Origin: Bradyrhizobium sp. Y36
GTDB taxonomy: Bacteria > Pseudomonadota > Alphaproteobacteria > Rhizobiales > Xanthobacteraceae
Length of the DNA: 64,000 bases
Reading direction: 5' to 3'
Assembly (NCBI RefSeq): GCF_002531575.1
Contig: NZ_NWTI01000002.1
Span: forward strand, 1 to 64,000
A program made the position numbers and the translations under genes. Shown in pieces: positions 53,321 through 61,174 of this stretch. Under the pieces are notes generated by a model. It was not told the DNA's origin. It worked only from the letters and a program-made list of their open reading frames with translations, and searched no databases. Numbering within the stretch: position 1 is the first letter of the stretch; every line of letters starts with the position of its first letter.

Positions 53321-54142
53321 ATGAACGCACACGCATCCACGGCCCGTACCGAACGCAGCCAGCCGGTCCATATCGGCGACCACTTGCGCGAATGGCGGCA
53401 GCGCCGCCGCATGAGCCAGCTCGATCTCGCGGGCGAGGCCGAGATCTCGGCGCGGCATCTCAGCTTCGTCGAGACCGGTCGCGCCGCGCCCTCGCGCGAC
53501 ATGGTGCTCAGGCTCGCCGAACGTCTCGACGTGCCCTTGCGCGAACGCAACGTGCTGCTGGTCGCGGCCGGCTTTGCGCCGGCGTTCCAGCAGCGTCCGC
53601 TGGAGGATCCCGCCTTGAAATCGGCTCGCCAGGCGATCGACCTCGTATTGAAGGCACATGAGCCCAATCCCGCGCTCGCGGTGGACCGGCACTGGAACCT
53701 GGTCTCGGCGAACCGCATGGTGGCGCCGCTGCTCGACGGCATTCCACAGCACCTGCTCGGCCAGCCCTTCAATGTGCTCAGGCTCGCCTTTCATCCGGAG
53801 GCGCTGGCGCCGCGCACGGTCAATCTCGCCGAATGGTGCGGGCATCTGCTGGAGCGGCTGCACCGGCAATGCGAGGCGACGGCCGATCCCGAGCTGATCA
53901 AGCTCTATGGCGATCTCAAGAGCTACCCGATCCCGGCGCGGACGGGGCCGCTGTCGAGCGACAACGTCGCGATCCCCTTCAAGCTGCGCCATGGCGGGGA
54001 GATCCTCAGCTTCTTCTCCACCACCATGGTGTTCGGCACGCCCGTGGATATCACGCTGTCCGAGCTGGCGCTGGAGACCTTCTTCCCGGCGGACGAACGC
54101 ACCGCCGAGCGGCTGAAGCAGATGGCGGCCGCCATGACCTAG
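53321..54142 (+). CDS. XRE-family regulator with MmyB-like ligand domain
   Basis: A 273-residue regulator. The N-terminal helix-turn-helix (about 17-75) reads IGDHLREWRQRRRMSQLDLAGEAEISARHLSFVETGRAAPSRDMV. The C-terminal domain, with NPALAVDRHWNLVSANRMVAPLL, LRLAFHPEALAPRTVNLAEW and DITLSELALETFFPADERT, is the MmyB-like ligand-binding domain, thought to bind a fatty-acid-like molecule. Divergent from the two small leftward genes, 101 bases between starts, so it probably regulates them. Confidence 0.92.
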   Translation: MNAHASTARTERSQPVHIGDHLREWRQRRRMSQLDLAGEAEISARHLSFVETGRAAPSRDMVLRLAERLDVPLRERNVLLVAAGFAPAFQQRPLEDPALKSARQAIDLVLKAHEPNPALAVDRHWNLVSANRMVAPLLDGIPQHLLGQPFNVLRLAFHPEALAPRTVNLAEWCGHLLERLHRQCEATADPELIKLYGDLKSYPIPARTGPLSSDNVAIPFKLRHGGEILSFFSTTMVFGTPVDITLSELALETFFPADERTAERLKQMAAAMT

Positions 54143-54220
54143 AGCCCTTGGCGCCCTTGCCTCGGGGCGGGTTCGGCTTATCTTTGGGCGAACCTTGATC
54201 GCCCGAAGGAGGCGCCTGAC

Positions 54221-54886
54221 ATGAGCACGCTGAAACCGCTCCAGATCGACGTCGTCTCCGACGTGGTGTGCCCCTGGTGCTATATCGGCAAGCATCGGAT
54301 CGAGAGCGCGCTGGCGCTGGTGCCGGACGTTCCGGTCAAGCTCAACTTCCGCCCGTTCTTTCTCAATCCCTGGGTGCCGCGCGAGGGCATCAGCCGCGAG
54401 GCCTATCTGACGCAGAAATTCGGCTCGGTCGAGGCCTACAAGGGCATTGCCGGGCGCGTCGTTGCGGCCGCGAGCGAGGAGGGCCTCGTCTACAAGCCGG
54501 AGCTGGTGGCGCGTCAGCCCAACACCACCGACTGCCATCGCCTGATCCTGTGGGCGGAGGCGATCGGCAAGGCGCCCGAGATGAAGCAGCGCCTGATGGA
54601 GCTGTATTTCCGTGACGGCGGCGATCTCACCGACGTGAATGTGCTGGTGCAGGCGGCGGCCGATGTCGGTCTCGATGGCGACGACGTGCGCAAGCGCCTT
54701 GCCACGGACGAGGACGTCGCGCGCGTTTCGGCCGACGCGCAGGAAGCCGCCGAGAAGGGCATCTCCGGCGTGCCGACCTACGTGTTCGCACAGAAATACG
54801 CCGTCTCCGGCGCGCAGGATCCGAACCTGCTGGCCCGCGCCATCCGCCAGGTCTCGGCGGAGATCAACGCGCAGGCGGCCGAGTAG
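54221..54886 (+). CDS. DsbA-family oxidoreductase, FrnE type
   Basis: A 221-residue cytoplasmic thioredoxin-fold protein without signal peptide. The active site Cys17-Pro-Trp-Cys20 (SDVVCPWCYIGKHR) and the C-terminal GISGVPTYVFAQKYAVSGAQ with cis-Pro are the FrnE signature. FrnE-type proteins act as disulfide oxidoreductases in the cytosol, linked to stress resistance. AGGAGG is eight bases upstream of the ATG. It follows the MmyB-type gene on the same strand with a 78-base gap. Confidence 0.93.
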   Translation: MSTLKPLQIDVVSDVVCPWCYIGKHRIESALALVPDVPVKLNFRPFFLNPWVPREGISREAYLTQKFGSVEAYKGIAGRVVAAASEEGLVYKPELVARQPNTTDCHRLILWAEAIGKAPEMKQRLMELYFRDGGDLTDVNVLVQAAADVGLDGDDVRKRLATDEDVARVSADAQEAAEKGISGVPTYVFAQKYAVSGAQDPNLLARAIRQVSAEINAQAAE

Positions 54887-54893
54887 CTTTCCC

Positions 54894-56057
54894 CTATTTG
54901 CGAAGCCGGCGGACCAGGCGCCGCGCGCTGTCGTGCGCGGCGTTGAGGCCGAGCACCGCTCCGTGAATCAGCGCGACGACCGGATCGTGCCGCCGCAGCG
55001 GGATCAGCACGTCGCCGACGGCAAAACGCCCGCGCCAGATCGGGTTGATCATGGGATGGTCGGCGCCCGCGGTGGAATCCGCGCTGGCGATGGCGGGATC
55101 GGCGCAGAGATGGCGGGTGAGCTCGAGCGTGAGCTGCACGCCCGGCGAATATTTCGCAAAGCGTTCGTCGATGCCGAGCTTGAAGAAGAAGGCGCGATCC
55201 TGATGGCGCAGCACGATGCCGGCGGCGATCGCCGACGTCCCGGCGCGAAGCGTGACGATCTCGCACTGCGCGGTCTCGGCCAGTGCGGGCACCGCGCGGC
55301 GAATGAAGCTCGCATCGCCATCATGCTGGACCAGGGCGGTGCCGCGCTTGCCCTTCCAGCCGCTGGATTCCAGCTGCAGGAAACTTTCGAGCGCGGGCCC
55401 GATCTCATCTGGCCGGCGTGCGACGTCGAACGTCACAGGACCGTGCTCTTCGAGCCGATGGCGCTGGCGGCGCAGCTCCTTGAGCTTCTTGGCGCCGAGT
55501 GCGTCGCGCAGCAGCGTTTCGGCATCCTGCGTCGCATCGAGGCTGGCACGCATATAGGAGGACAGCACGCGCGGCTTCAGGCCGTCGCGGCTCAGGACCT
55601 GCTTGAGCGCATTCATCGCGGCGCCTTCGAGCGCGACGTCGTCCAGCACGAGCGCATGCGCGCCGGCCTCGCGAGCCCGCTGCAACAGCCGCGTCGCCGC
55701 CTCGACCGGGGCGTCGCGGTCGATCAGCGGAGTGCACAGCGTGCCGTAGGGATGCGCGCTGACCAGCGCGGGCAGGGGAATCTTCCGGGCCCGCCACAGC
55801 GAGATCACGGGCATCAGCCCGATCAGCCGCGACGAGGTGCCGTCGAAGGCGGGCAATGCCGAGGCGCCCGTACGGCCGCGCGCGGTGGCGCTGACGGCGA
55901 GCTCCCAGGCGGGCAAATAATATCCATTCGGCTCGATCGCGCGCTGGGCCAGCGCGCGCCATTGGCCGGGGTCGATCGCAACGAGCGGGACGCGCGCAGG
56001 CATGGCATCCCCAGCGGATGCCGGATGGAGCGCTGCCTGCTGCGCGATGTCGACCAC
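54894..56057 (-). CDS. GNAT-type acyltransferase (CelD/BioF2-like)
   Basis: A 387-residue protein of the large GNAT group found in exopolysaccharide loci (CelD/BioF2-like, Acetyltransf_6). Conserved landmarks are AIEPNGYYLPAWELAVSA near residue 40, a basic segment KKLKELRRQRHRLEEHG, and the acceptor-side motif FFFKLGIDERFAKYSPGVQLTLELTRH. The reaction and acceptor are unknown. It starts with GTG 56057, supported by GAGGGGAC just upstream; ATG 56003 is the alternative. It lies downstream of the ccoG operon but behind a hairpin. Confidence 0.85.
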   Translation of the reverse strand: MVDIAQQAALHPASAGDAMPARVPLVAIDPGQWRALAQRAIEPNGYYLPAWELAVSATARGRTGASALPAFDGTSSRLIGLMPVISLWRARKIPLPALVSAHPYGTLCTPLIDRDAPVEAATRLLQRAREAGAHALVLDDVALEGAAMNALKQVLSRDGLKPRVLSSYMRASLDATQDAETLLRDALGAKKLKELRRQRHRLEEHGPVTFDVARRPDEIGPALESFLQLESSGWKGKRGTALVQHDGDASFIRRAVPALAETAQCEIVTLRAGTSAIAAGIVLRHQDRAFFFKLGIDERFAKYSPGVQLTLELTRHLCADPAIASADSTAGADHPMINPIWRGRFAVGDVLIPLRRHDPVVALIHGAVLGLNAAHDSARRLVRRLRK

Positions 56058-56172
56058 GTCCCCTCGTCCCGTTCACGTGGGCAGATGCCGCCTCACGTGG
56101 CCATGCTTAGCGCAAAGATTGGAAAATACCGTTGGGACGCGGCTCCAATTCGAACGGTAATGTTAACGTCTC

Positions 56173-56200
56173 GTTGAGCATCCGGCGGTGGATGCTCAAC
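56173..56200 (-). terminator. Hairpin after ccoG
   Basis: GTTGAGCATCC (56173-56183) and GGATGCTCAAC (56190-56200) form an 11-bp perfect stem with a 6-base loop eight bases beyond the ccoG stop codon. There is no T-run on the minus strand, so it may be a weak terminator or an mRNA 3' end stabiliser. Confidence 0.55.
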
Positions 56201-56208
56201 GCGCGTCT

Positions 56209-57648
56209 TCATTTATCGCCCGGCAGGAAGTGATCGCGGGCGCTCGCCCGCCCGCCACCGGCGGTATCGGTGATCGTGACCTCGAGATCGCGCGAGGTCT
56301 TCGGCAGATCGGCAGGCCCGACCTGTACCGACAGCCTGACCTCGCGGGTCTGGTCCTGCCCGACCTCGACGACGGGCTTGCCATCGGGCGCGGCTTCGAT
56401 GCCCGCGACCCGGATGCTCGCGCCGGGCAGCCCGGAGACCTCGATCGCAAACGATCGCTGTGCGCCCTTATTGAGGATGCGCACGGTGTAATCGTTGCGG
56501 ACCCCGCCGTCCGAGAGCTGCACGAACAGCGGATTGCGCTCGTGCAGCACGTTGACGTCCATCGTCGCGCGCGTGGCGAGGGTGTAGACCATGATGGTGC
56601 CGACGATGGCGATGGCGGCCGTATAGATCAGCGTGCGCGCGCGGACGATGCGGTAGATCGGCGGCTTGCCCTCGCGCCGGCGCTGCATGTTGATGTCGGT
56701 GTCGTAGCCGATCAGGCCCTTGGGCCGACCGATCTCGCTCATGACGTTGTCGCAGGCGTCGATGCAGAGGCCGCACTGGATGCAGCCGAGCTGGATGCCG
56801 TGGCGGATGTCGACGCCGGTCGGGCAGACGTTGATGCACTGGTGGCAGTCGACGCAGTCGCCGGCGACATCGCCCTGCGCGCGGGCGGCGTCCGCCTTCT
56901 TCACCGACATGCGCGGCTCGCCGCGGTCGCGGCGATAGGTGACGTTCAGCGCCCATTCGTCGGTCAGGGCCGCCTGGATGCGCGGCCACGGGCACATGTA
57001 GATGCACATCTGCTCGCGGGCGTGGCCGGCGAAGACGTAGGTCGTCGCGGTCAGGATGCCGATCCAGAGATAGGCGATGAACGGGGCCTGGAAGGTGGCG
57101 AGCTCCTTCACCAGAGTCGGCGCATCGTCGAAATACAGCACCCAGGCGCCGCCGGTCCACCAGGCGATCATGATCCAGAGGAAGTGCTTCAGCGCGACCT
57201 TCCGGATGTGCTCGAAGGTCCAGTAGCGCTTGTCGCCCTGCATGCGCTCTCGGCGGTCGCCCTCGACCCAGCGCTCCACGGCGTAGAACAGATCGGTCCA
57301 CACCGTCTGCGGGCACAAATAGCCGCACCACAGCCGTCCCGCGACGGCGTTCATCAGGAACAGCGTCATCGCCGCGATGATGAGCAGGCCTGTGAAGTAG
57401 TAGACCTCCTGCGGCCACAGCTCGATGAAGAAGAAATAGAAGCGGCGATGCGGCAGGTCGATCAGCACGGCCTGGTCGGGCAGGCCGGGGCCACGATTCC
57501 AGCGCACGAACGGCAGGAGATAGTAGATCCCGAGCGTGACGCACAGGATCGCCCATTTGATGCGGCGGAACGGCCCGCGGACCGACTGCGGATAGACCTT
57601 CCTGCGCTTCTCGTAGAGAGGTCCCTCAATGAAGGTGTCGTCGGTCAT
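56209..57648 (-). CDS. ccoG: CcoG (FixG-like) iron-sulfur membrane protein
   Basis: A 479-residue membrane protein needed for copper reduction during cbb3-type cytochrome oxidase assembly. It has about five membrane helices in the first half (including FLMNAVAGRLWCGYLCPQTVWTD), two [4Fe-4S] motifs CVDCHQCINVCP and CIQCGLCIDACD, one more helix, and a C-terminal Ig-like domain (about 360-479). Here it is the last gene of sqr-trx-DUF2892-ccoG, not next to fixNOQP or fixHIS, so it may be a second copy recruited to sulfur metabolism. Confidence 0.92.
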   Translation of the reverse strand: MTDDTFIEGPLYEKRRKVYPQSVRGPFRRIKWAILCVTLGIYYLLPFVRWNRGPGLPDQAVLIDLPHRRFYFFFIELWPQEVYYFTGLLIIAAMTLFLMNAVAGRLWCGYLCPQTVWTDLFYAVERWVEGDRRERMQGDKRYWTFEHIRKVALKHFLWIMIAWWTGGAWVLYFDDAPTLVKELATFQAPFIAYLWIGILTATTYVFAGHAREQMCIYMCPWPRIQAALTDEWALNVTYRRDRGEPRMSVKKADAARAQGDVAGDCVDCHQCINVCPTGVDIRHGIQLGCIQCGLCIDACDNVMSEIGRPKGLIGYDTDINMQRRREGKPPIYRIVRARTLIYTAAIAIVGTIMVYTLATRATMDVNVLHERNPLFVQLSDGGVRNDYTVRILNKGAQRSFAIEVSGLPGASIRVAGIEAAPDGKPVVEVGQDQTREVRLSVQVGPADLPKTSRDLEVTITDTAGGGRASARDHFLPGDK

Positions 57649-57685
57649 GGCAAATTCCCCCGCATCACTGGCTGGATTGGTGCGT

Positions 57686-57889
57686 TCAGGAGAACGCGCA
57701 GCCGCTGCTGAGGCCGAGCTTCCTGAACACGATCGCCGCCGGGCAGAAGCCGGTGAACGAGGCCTGCAACATGTTCAGTCCGGCGAAGGCCGTCAGCAGG
57801 TACCAATACGCATTGACATAGGTGCCCAGTGCGAGACCGAGCAGGACGACACATCCCGCAAAGGCGAGGACGGCTTTATCGACATTCAT
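57686..57889 (-). CDS. DUF2892 (YgaP-like) inner membrane protein
   Basis: A 67-residue protein with two membrane helices. The sequence MNVDKAVLAFAGCVVLLGLALG followed by GLNMLQASFTGFCPAAIVFRKLGLSSGC is typical of DUF2892. In E. coli the related C-terminal domain of YgaP accompanies a rhodanese, and many copies sit in ArsR-controlled sulfide operons. The Cys in GFCPA is conserved. Spaced 17 bases after trx and 37 before ccoG. Confidence 0.88.
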   Translation of the reverse strand: MNVDKAVLAFAGCVVLLGLALGTYVNAYWYLLTAFAGLNMLQASFTGFCPAAIVFRKLGLSSGCAFS

Positions 57890-57906
57890 GGCAGGCTCCT
57901 TCTTTC

Positions 57907-58350
57907 TTACGAACGGGTCAGGTTGGCTTCGGTCCAGGCGACGATGCTGCGCGTATCCATCGCGCCGGATTGGCGGGCGATCTCGCGGCCGCCGCGCATC
58001 AGGAGCAGCGTTGGAATGCCGCTGATGTGAAGGCGCGACGACAAGGCGGGTGCGCTATCCGAATTCAGCTTCAACAGCCGCACGCCGGGCTCGAGCTGCT
58101 GCGCCGCGCGCTCGAACATCGGGGCCATGGCGCGACAGGGTCCGCACCATGGCGCCCAGACGTCGACCAGCACGGGGATGTCGCTGCTGGCGACATGGCG
58201 GTCGAAGCCCTTCTCGTCCACCTCGACCGGTTGGCCGGTGAACATCGGCTGATGACAGGCGCCGCAGCGCGCATCTTGGGCTGCGCGCTCGGCCGGCAGT
58301 CGGTTGATGCGCCCGCATTGTCCGCAAACGATCTGGCGTGTCGTGCTCAT
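57907..58350 (-). CDS. trxC: Thioredoxin with N-terminal zinc ribbon (TrxC type)
   Basis: A 147-residue thioredoxin 2. The N-terminal ribbon has Cys9, Cys12, Cys29 and Cys32 (CGQCG and CGACH), and the redox site is WCGPC (68-72) with the cis-Pro segment SGIPTLLLMRGG. Such thioredoxins reduce disulfides and can release persulfides formed by sulfide:quinone reductase. Its ATG overlaps the sqr stop codon by four bases (ATGA), so it is translationally coupled to that enzyme. Confidence 0.95.
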   Translation of the reverse strand: MSTTRQIVCGQCGRINRLPAERAAQDARCGACHQPMFTGQPVEVDEKGFDRHVASSDIPVLVDVWAPWCGPCRAMAPMFERAAQQLEPGVRLLKLNSDSAPALSSRLHISGIPTLLLMRGGREIARQSGAMDTRSIVAWTEANLTRS

Positions 58351-59633
58351 GTGCCGGTTCGGACCTCCTTGAGCTTGGCGATGTTCAGCTTGTCGAGAAC
58401 GAAGCGCTCGTAGAACGGCTCGCTCTCGCCGCGCCGCATCTTGCGCAGGAAGTATTTCTCGAAGGCGACCTTGGCGAGGTGCACCCATTCGCCCTTCGAG
58501 GACCAGTTGACGTTGCGCGGCGGGATCTGCGGCTGCGCGAGGAAGGCGACGCCGGAATCGCCGAAGTCGGCGAGGCAGATCGCGTTCCAGGTCGGCTGCG
58601 CCGTCGGCGTCTTGCCGCGCAGCAGGGCGCCGATGTTCATCGCGGTCGCGGTCACCATGGATTCGATCATGAAGCCGGTCTTGGGGACGCCCACCGGCAC
58701 CGGTGTCGCGCCGACCGGTGCGATCGCGACGCAGACGCCGACGGCGAACACATTGGGGAAGGTAGGGTTCTGCTGATGCTTGTCGACGATGACGAAACCG
58801 CGCGGATTGGTCAGCTTCTCGATGCCGCGCACCGCCTCGACGCCGCGGAAGGCGGGGAGCATCATCGAATAGACGAAGGGCAGCTCATGCGCCTTGCGGG
58901 ACGTGCCGTTGTCGGACAGCTCCTCCACCGTCATCACGCCGGGGGCGATCTTGTCGATGCGGGCGTTGGTGATCCACTTGATGTGCTTCTCCCGCATCTC
59001 GCTTTCCAGGAGACCCTTGGTATCCCCGACGCCGTCGAGACCGAGATGGCCGATATAGGGCTCCGAGGTGACGAAGGTCATCGGCACCCGGTCGCGCAGC
59101 TTCCGGCGGCGCAGCTCGGTCTCCAGGATGAAGAGGAACTCGTAGGCGGGGCCGAAGCAGGAGGCGCCCTGAACGGCGCCGATCACGACCGGGCCGGGAT
59201 TGGCCGCGAGCTGCTCGAAGGCGTCGCGGGCATGCGCGGCATGATCGACATGGCAGATCGACTGGGTGTGGCCCTGCGGCCCGAGGCCGGGGATTTCGTC
59301 GAAGGCAAGTTCGGGACCGGTCGCGACGACCAGGTAATCATAGTCGATCGAGGTGCCGTCGCCGAGCTCGACACGGTTCTGTTCGGGGTGGACGCGCTTT
59401 GCGCCCTGCGTCAACAGCCGCACGCCCTTGCGTTTCATGACATCCGCGAGATCGATCTCGATCTCTTCGCGCTTGCGCCAGCCGATCGCCACCCACGGGT
59501 TCGACGGCACGAAATGATAGACCGCGCCTTGCGAGATGACGCTGAGGCGGTCCTCCTTTCTCAACTGGGGTAGCAATTCATAGGCCATCAGCGTTCCGCT
59601 CAGACCGGCTCCGACTACGACAATCTCCGCCAT
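58347..59633 (-). CDS. sqr: Sulfide:quinone oxidoreductase-like flavoprotein
   Basis: A 428-residue membrane-associated FAD enzyme. The FAD motif is VVVGAGLSGTLMAYEL at the N-terminus. Three cysteines match the catalytic set of sulfide:quinone reductases: Cys127 (SICHVD), Cys159 (GASCFGPAYE) and Cys301 (NVFAVGVCVAIAPV). The second FAD region is YDYLVVATGPEL. The enzyme would oxidise sulfide to persulfide or polysulfide and reduce quinone. ATG 59633 has GGAGGAA upstream. It heads the sqr-trxC-DUF2892-ccoG operon and diverges from the ArsR-type gene. Confidence 0.88.
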   Translation of the reverse strand: MAEIVVVGAGLSGTLMAYELLPQLRKEDRLSVISQGAVYHFVPSNPWVAIGWRKREEIEIDLADVMKRKGVRLLTQGAKRVHPEQNRVELGDGTSIDYDYLVVATGPELAFDEIPGLGPQGHTQSICHVDHAAHARDAFEQLAANPGPVVIGAVQGASCFGPAYEFLFILETELRRRKLRDRVPMTFVTSEPYIGHLGLDGVGDTKGLLESEMREKHIKWITNARIDKIAPGVMTVEELSDNGTSRKAHELPFVYSMMLPAFRGVEAVRGIEKLTNPRGFVIVDKHQQNPTFPNVFAVGVCVAIAPVGATPVPVGVPKTGFMIESMVTATAMNIGALLRGKTPTAQPTWNAICLADFGDSGVAFLAQPQIPPRNVNWSSKGEWVHLAKVAFEKYFLRKMRRGESEPFYERFVLDKLNIAKLKEVRTGT

Positions 59634-59691
59634 GGGTTCCTCCGTTGGATCAGGCCGCTTCACCGGTTCTGTGCCGGCTGTGGTGCAGCGC

Positions 59692-59724
59692 TTGACTATA
59701 TATTCGTAATTGCGTATATACGCA
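59692..59724. promoter_or_regulatory. ArsR promoter and operator between sqr and arsR-type genes
   Basis: TTGACT (59692-59697), 17 bases, TATATA (59715-59720) make a strong rightward promoter whose start site would fall at the ATG of the ArsR gene (59728). It is overlaid by a 22-base quasi-palindrome at 59699-59720 and by the perfect palindrome TGCGTATATACGCA at 59711-59724. These AT-rich inverted repeats are the likely repressor site, placed to close both divergent promoters. Confidence 0.75.
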
Positions 59725-59727
59725 AGT

Positions 59728-60048
59728 ATGAAAATAGATAGCGAAATCATGGAGCGGGCGGCGGATCAGGCGAGTGAGCTGCTCAAGGCGCTCTCGAACC
59801 GCCATCGTCTTCTCATCATCTGCCAATTGATCGACGGCGAGCGGTCGGTCGGCGAGCTGGCCGAGTTTCTGAGCCTGCGCGACTCCACGGTCTCCCAGCA
59901 TCTTGCGCTCCTTCGCAAGGACGGCCTGGTCGCCGCCAGACGCGATGCGCAGACGATCTTCTATTCGATCGCCAGCGAGCCGGCGCGCGAGATCCTGAAG
60001 ACGCTTTACCAGGTGTTCTGCGCGCCGAAGTCCGCAAGGACGAAGTGA
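59728..60048 (+). CDS. ArsR-family repressor, SqrR/BigR-like persulfide sensor
   Basis: A 106-residue winged-helix repressor. The body has ALSNRHRLLIICQLIDGERSVGELAEFL and STVSQHLALLRKDGLVAARRDAQTIFYSI. It lacks the metal box of ArsR/SmtB, but Cys32 and Cys98 (LYQVFC) are present, 66 residues apart. This is the spacing of the dithiol pair in SqrR and BigR, which form a tetrasulfide bridge with persulfides and release DNA. ATG 59728 is preferred to TTG 59710, which lies upstream of the predicted transcription start. Divergent from sqr, followed by an RND pair. Confidence 0.92.
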   Translation: MKIDSEIMERAADQASELLKALSNRHRLLIICQLIDGERSVGELAEFLSLRDSTVSQHLALLRKDGLVAARRDAQTIFYSIASEPAREILKTLYQVFCAPKSARTK

Positions 60049-60142
60049 AGCCTAGGCAAAGGCGGGCGGGCGCGCCTTGCGCGAGATCAACGCGCTTTCG
60101 CCCGATGTCGATGAAATGAGAGGAGCACCGCGGCGCGGTGTG

Positions 60143-61174
60143 ATGAACCCTATGACGACTGGGATGTGTCCCTTGCAATATCTGGCGCGCCTGGGGCTTC
60201 TGGCTGCGTGGGCGGCGATCGGAGTACCGGCGGGATCCGCTGCTGCTGCGGGTACGCTCGTGGTTGCGCAGCAGCAGGTCAGCGACGAGAAGGCGGTCTT
60301 TGCCACCGTCGAGAGCATCAGCGTGGTCCCCGCACGCGGCCGCATCGGCGGCACTGTCGTTCAGCTCAAGGTGCGGGAAGGGGATCGCGTCACCGCGGGG
60401 CAGGTCATCGCGGCGATCGGCGACGAGAAGCTCGTCCTCCAGATGAAATCGCTCGACGCGCAGATCGAGGCGCTGCAGGCCCAGGCCAGGCAGGCGCAGC
60501 TCGACTTCACCCGGACCGAAGGGCTGGTCGAGCGCGGCATCCTGCCGCGCGTCAAGCTCGACGAGCAACGCACGGCGCTCAACGTCGCCGACAACGGCCT
60601 GCGCGCCAGGACCGCCGAGCGCGCCGTCATCAACGAGCAGCTCAACCAGGGACAGGTGCTCGCGCCGACGGACGGGCGGGTGCTGAAACGGCTGATCACC
60701 GTGGGTTCCGTCGTGCTTGCCGGCGATCCGATCGTCACGGTCGCCGAACAGAACTTCAAGCTGCGGCTGCGCGTGCCCGAGCGCCATGCGCGCATGCTGA
60801 AGGCCGGCGACAAGGTCCGCGTCGATGGCGCGGAGCTGGCGGGAGAGGCCTCGAAATGGGGCGTCGTCGACCTCGTCTATCCCCAGATCGAGGAGGGGCG
60901 TGTCATCGCGGACGCGACCGTCGAGGGGCTCGGCGAGTACTTCGTCGGCGATCGCTTGCGGGTCTGGATTGCCGGCGGCGCTCGGCCGGCCTTCGTCATT
61001 CCCTCGAGCTATGTGACGACGCGGTTCGGTATCGACTACGTCCAGCTCCAGAAAGGGAACGAGACGATCGACGTGCCGGTGAAGCGCGGCCGCGACATGC
61101 CGACGCCTTCGCTTCCCGACGGGCTCGAAATCCTGTCGGGCATCCGGACCGGTGACCAATTGGTGCGGCCGTGA
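60143..61174 (+). CDS. RND efflux periplasmic adaptor subunit
   Basis: A membrane fusion (HlyD/AcrA-type) protein of about 343 residues. A signal or anchor segment (LARLGLLAAWAAIGVPAGSAAAA) is followed by a lipoyl half-motif GTVVQLKVREGDRVTAGQVIAAIGD, a coiled coil (about 95-155) with the returning lipoyl half VLAPTDGRVLKRLITVGSVV, and beta-barrel domains. The start is uncertain: ATG 60143, 60152 and 60164 all give a signal peptide. It overlaps the next gene by four bases and lies 95 bases after the ArsR-type gene, so it may be part of the same transcript. Confidence 0.88.
   Translation: MNPMTTGMCPLQYLARLGLLAAWAAIGVPAGSAAAAGTLVVAQQQVSDEKAVFATVESISVVPARGRIGGTVVQLKVREGDRVTAGQVIAAIGDEKLVLQMKSLDAQIEALQAQARQAQLDFTRTEGLVERGILPRVKLDEQRTALNVADNGLRARTAERAVINEQLNQGQVLAPTDGRVLKRLITVGSVVLAGDPIVTVAEQNFKLRLRVPERHARMLKAGDKVRVDGAELAGEASKWGVVDLVYPQIEEGRVIADATVEGLGEYFVGDRLRVWIAGGARPAFVIPSSYVTTRFGIDYVQLQKGNETIDVPVKRGRDMPTPSLPDGLEILSGIRTGDQLVRP

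Noticed and set aside
59710..59727. TTG start for the ArsR-type gene
   Set aside because: The codon lies inside the promoter/operator, upstream of the predicted transcription start, and adds residues not expected in the family.
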